Shown: positions 61,883 through 64,000 of the stretch, one piece after another
How the letters are laid out: each line of letters starts with the position of its first letter
How positions within the stretch are numbered: position 1 is the stretch's first letter
From: Lachnospiraceae bacterium
GTDB taxonomy: Bacteria; Bacillota; Clostridia; Lachnospirales; Lachnospiraceae
Reading direction: 5' to 3'
Length of the DNA: 64,000 nucleotides
NCBI GenBank assembly: GCA_017940415.1
Contig: JAGAYR010000009.1
Span: 170,327 to 234,326 of the forward strand
Position numbers and translations under genes: made by a program
The notes under the pieces: generated by a model
Told to the model about the DNA's origin: nothing
Databases searched by the model: none
The model's input: only the letters and a program-made list of their open reading frames with translations

Positions 61883-63733
61883 TTGAGCAGACATAAGAAG
61901 AAAAATAAGAAGAACAACTCTTCACAGGTAAATGAAGAGATCATGGCGAAGGCAGCGGATGAAATGACCGAAGAGGAAAACTCATCCGAAGCCGAAACCG
62001 AAAATACCGAACCGGAAGCTGAAGAATCTTCAGAAGCAGAAGTAGCTTCAGAGGAAGCATCAGAAGAGGAAGCATCCGCAGAATCCGTCGCAGAAGAATC
62101 TACTGCAGAAACATCTGCAGATGAAACTGCAGAAGAGAAGTCTGAAGAAGCTGTTTCGGAAGAAACGGCAGAGGAAAAAACTGAGGAATCTGCAGAAGAA
62201 GCGGCATCTGAAGAAGCTGAGTCGGATGAATCGGCTGAGGAAAAATCTGAAGCTGAGGAATCCAAAGAATCCAAGCAGGAGAAATCTCCCGAAAAGGAAA
62301 AGAAAGAGAAGAAAGTAAGCCGTGATGCTCTCAGAGAACAGACAGAAAATGAGAGGATCAGGCGTGAAGCCAGACACAGAAAACGTATCCGTCAGCAGGT
62401 TACCGCATATGTGATTCTGTTTTTTATTCTTGCACTTATAGGAACCGGACTCTATTTCGGAATCAGATTTTTCGTTGATGCAGCCAGAACTCACCGCGCA
62501 GAGCAGGAAGCTGCGGAACTTGCGGCTCAGCAGGAACAGGAAGCTCAGGAGCAGGCTCAGACCGAACCTGTAGTAGAAGAGACTCCCGCACCCACTGTGG
62601 AAGATCTCGGTCCCACACCGCAGGAACAGCTTGATGCGCTCATAGCATCCGATATTGCTGCCATGACTCTTGAAGAGAAGGTTCAGGGACTTATGTTCAT
62701 TACCCCCGAATCCATCACAGGCGTTGACCGTGTAATGATAGCAGGTGAAGGAACCGCAGCGGCGCTTTCCGATTTTTGTCCCGGCGGTATCATATATTCC
62801 GCAAAGAATGTAACCAATGCCAACCAGTTCTCTGAAATGATGGCTACAACTTCAACGCTTGTAAGCCGTCCCGTATTCCTGGCAACTTCAGAGACCGGAC
62901 TTAATGAATCCGGACTTGTAGGTGCAGGAGTTGTCACTTCATCCATGACACCTTCGGATGCGGCCGCAACGGGTGATGTAGAGCAGGTTGTTAATGTAGG
63001 TATAAATGTCGGCGTTGGACTTCACAGCGTGGGAATTACTGTTGATTTTGCCCCTGTAGCGGACCTTTCCGTTACCGCAGGCGGAATCGGAGCAAATGCT
63101 TCTTACGGAAACGATGCTGCGGCAATTACGCCCTATGTAACGGCTATGGCAGACGGACTTCTTCAGTCCGGTGTAACACCCGTTTACAAGTATTTCCCCA
63201 GCCTTGCCGCATGTGCCCAGAATCCTCTCTGGGGAAGAGCAGTGTGCGACAGAAGCATTGAAGACTTCAGAAGCAATGAGTTCCAGGTATGGCTTTCCGC
63301 GATAAATGCAGGAGCTTCAATGATCCAGATGAGTAATGTCATCTATCCTTCCATCGACAGTGATTCACTTCCTTCATCACTTTCGGACAAGACCGTAACA
63401 GGAGTCCTTCGTGATGAGCTTAAATACGACGGAGTCATCATCAGCGGACCTTTAAGCGATGCTGCGATCACTTCGTACTATACGGCCTCTGATGCGGCTG
63501 TAATGGCCCTTAAAGCGGGTTGTGACATGATTTATTCATCTCCCGATCCCAGAGCCGCCGTACAGGGCATTTTAGACGCTGTAGCGGAAGGCGTTATCTC
63601 AGAGCAGAGAATTGATGATGCTCTGACAAGAATCTACAGAGTAAGATATGCCGATGAGCTCGAAAGACTCAGAGGAGAGTATGAACAGGCTGCTGCTTCC
63701 ATGGGAGTCGATCTCACCGGAGTTCAGTATTGA
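61883..63733 (+). CDS. Membrane-anchored GH3-like protein lacking catalytic motifs
   Basis: A 616-residue protein starting at TTG (61883) with AAAGGAG eight bases upstream. Residues 1-165 are cytoplasmic and very low in complexity: a basic start, a Glu/Ala/Ser-rich acidic block (about 25-130), then a basic stretch. A membrane helix (about 173-196) and a Gln/Glu/Ala linker lead to an extracellular GH3 N-terminal-type TIM barrel (about 250-616), closest to NagZ hexosaminidases. The NagZ acid/base loop KHFPGHG reads KYFPSLA (436-442), and the nucleophile segment S/T-D-D reads S-G-P (521-523). Both active-site elements are thus lost, so it is probably a binding or structural protein of the cell envelope. 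Confidence 0.82.
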   Translation: MSRHKKKNKKNNSSQVNEEIMAKAADEMTEEENSSEAETENTEPEAEESSEAEVASEEASEEEASAESVAEESTAETSADETAEEKSEEAVSEETAEEKTEESAEEAASEEAESDESAEEKSEAEESKESKQEKSPEKEKKEKKVSRDALREQTENERIRREARHRKRIRQQVTAYVILFFILALIGTGLYFGIRFFVDAARTHRAEQEAAELAAQQEQEAQEQAQTEPVVEETPAPTVEDLGPTPQEQLDALIASDIAAMTLEEKVQGLMFITPESITGVDRVMIAGEGTAAALSDFCPGGIIYSAKNVTNANQFSEMMATTSTLVSRPVFLATSETGLNESGLVGAGVVTSSMTPSDAAATGDVEQVVNVGINVGVGLHSVGITVDFAPVADLSVTAGGIGANASYGNDAAAITPYVTAMADGLLQSGVTPVYKYFPSLAACAQNPLWGRAVCDRSIEDFRSNEFQVWLSAINAGASMIQMSNVIYPSIDSDSLPSSLSDKTVTGVLRDELKYDGVIISGPLSDAAITSYYTASDAAVMALKAGCDMIYSSPDPRAAVQGILDAVAEGVISEQRIDDALTRIYRVRYADELERLRGEYEQAAASMGVDLTGVQY

Positions 63734-63743
63734 TCTAATAATT

Positions 63744-63857
63744 ATGATTAGATTTATCCTCACCACAACAGATACAGTCACTACCACATCCGTGAACACT
63801 ACTCAGGGATCTGTTTCTGCTACGCATGATGAGGAAGAAGTTTTGTATAGAACGTAA
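63744..63857 (+). CDS. Possible 37-residue Thr-rich peptide
   Basis: A short open frame just after the GH3-like gene. The predicted peptide has a Thr/Ser-rich middle (TTTDTVTTTS) and an acidic DEEE near the end. No good ribosome binding site precedes its ATG and no processing or export genes are nearby. It may equally be non-coding sequence or the remnant of a longer gene. Confidence 0.2.
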   Translation: MIRFILTTTDTVTTTSVNTTQGSVSATHDEEEVLYRT

Positions 63858-63886
63858 TCTCAGCTATACAGCTTATATGTATCCAA

Positions 63887-63926
63887 AGCCTCATCAAGCG
63901 CAAGTTTGATGAGGCTGTTTTTGTTT
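63887..63926 (+). terminator. Rho-independent terminator after the GH3-like gene
   Basis: A perfect 11-bp stem AGCCTCATCAA/TTGATGAGGCT (63887-63897/63906-63916) with an 8-base loop and a following GTTTTTGTTT. Confidence 0.88.
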
Positions 63927-63927
63927 A

Positions 63928-64000
63928 CGCGCCATGGGCGCGCTCTAACGGGTGTAAGTCCCGAACACGCCTAGGCAACGAGGAAGTGTATAGCTGAACA
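63928..64000 (+). other. Possible 5' end of a group II intron (cut by the window edge)
   Basis: Directly after the terminator T-run the sequence turns into a GC-rich structured stretch: GCGCCATGGGCGC, then a CGGG/CCCG hairpin with loop TGTAAGT (63949-63963), then GAACACGCC and AACGAGGAAGTGTATAG. The small GGG-TGTAAGT-CCC stem with its flanks resembles domain I of bacterial group II introns, where GGGTGAAAGTCCC-like hairpins recur. The strand, boundary and class cannot be fixed because the rest lies outside the window. Confidence 0.45.

Noticed and set aside
61840-62494. Minus-strand Ser/Asp-rich and Phe-rich open frames
   Set aside because: Mirror images of the Glu/Ala/Ser repeat of the GH3-like gene; no start signals.

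Overview
The window reads as chromosome of a Lachnospiraceae bacterium (Clostridia, Firmicutes; Butyrivibrio-like). This rests on moderate GC, Gram-positive lipoprotein signals, AGGAGG-type ribosome binding sites, a typical Firmicute rimP-nusA-ylxR-ylxQ-infB-rbfA operon, and the family-restricted DUF5685 protein. Genus assignment is inference. No rRNA, tRNA or CRISPR array was found.

Layout. (1) 329-10383: a small membrane protein, then a complete oligopeptide ABC importer (oppABCDF) and a PepF/M3 oligoendopeptidase, i.e. peptide uptake plus intracellular breakdown. OppC carries a very large extracellular insertion. (2) 10514-11866: an unrecognised membrane protein. (3) 11870-20511: translation and RNA operon rimP, nusA, ylxR, L7Ae-like, infB, rbfA, nrnA, truB, ribF, with a sigma-A promoter and a leader hairpin. 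(4) 20544-24555: Na/phosphate cotransporter, then a polar amino acid ABC importer. (5) 24582-27323: rpsO and pnp, each with its own structured leader. (6) 27379-27817: six tandem 73-bp repeats in a gene-free stretch. (7) 27866-29910: DUF5685 protein, J-domain protein and a membrane coiled-coil protein. (8) 30021-46113: a pectin (rhamnogalacturonan-type) locus with rhaB-rhaA-rhaD, two tandem AraC regulators on the other strand, uxaB-uxaA, a sugar ABC importer, a GH43, an (alpha/alpha)6 glycosidase and a GH4 of the alpha-galacturonidase type. (9) 46198-46728: nrdG. (10) 46959-53270: a TRAP transporter followed by a YesM/YesN-like two-component system and a second, membrane-anchored TRAP binding protein. 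(11) 53346-57947: SEC-C methionine aminopeptidase, SGNH-like protein, PocR hybrid histidine kinase. (12) 58017-61834: glyA, hom, lysC. (13) 61883-63733: a membrane-anchored GH3 protein lacking its catalytic motifs. (14) The last 70 bases look like the start of a group II intron just after a terminator.

How the genes fit together. In the pectin locus, the ABC importer would bring in oligosaccharides, the GH43, (alpha/alpha)6 and GH4 enzymes would release arabinose/xylose, other sugars and galacturonate in the cytoplasm, RhaABD would take rhamnose to dihydroxyacetone phosphate and lactaldehyde, and UxaB/UxaA would take tagaturonate to 2-keto-3-deoxygluconate. UxaC, KdgK and KdgA are not in the window.

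The most unusual observations are a terminator-like hairpin that contains the rhaB ribosome binding site and runs into its TTG start; the 73-bp tandem array; the OppC insertion; the catalytically dead GH3 protein; an L7Ae-like gene with an apparent ACG start; the DUF5685/J-protein cassette; the TRAP binding protein joined to a two-component system; and a family of GGGGAC palindromes, two of which supply the stop codon of the gene before them.
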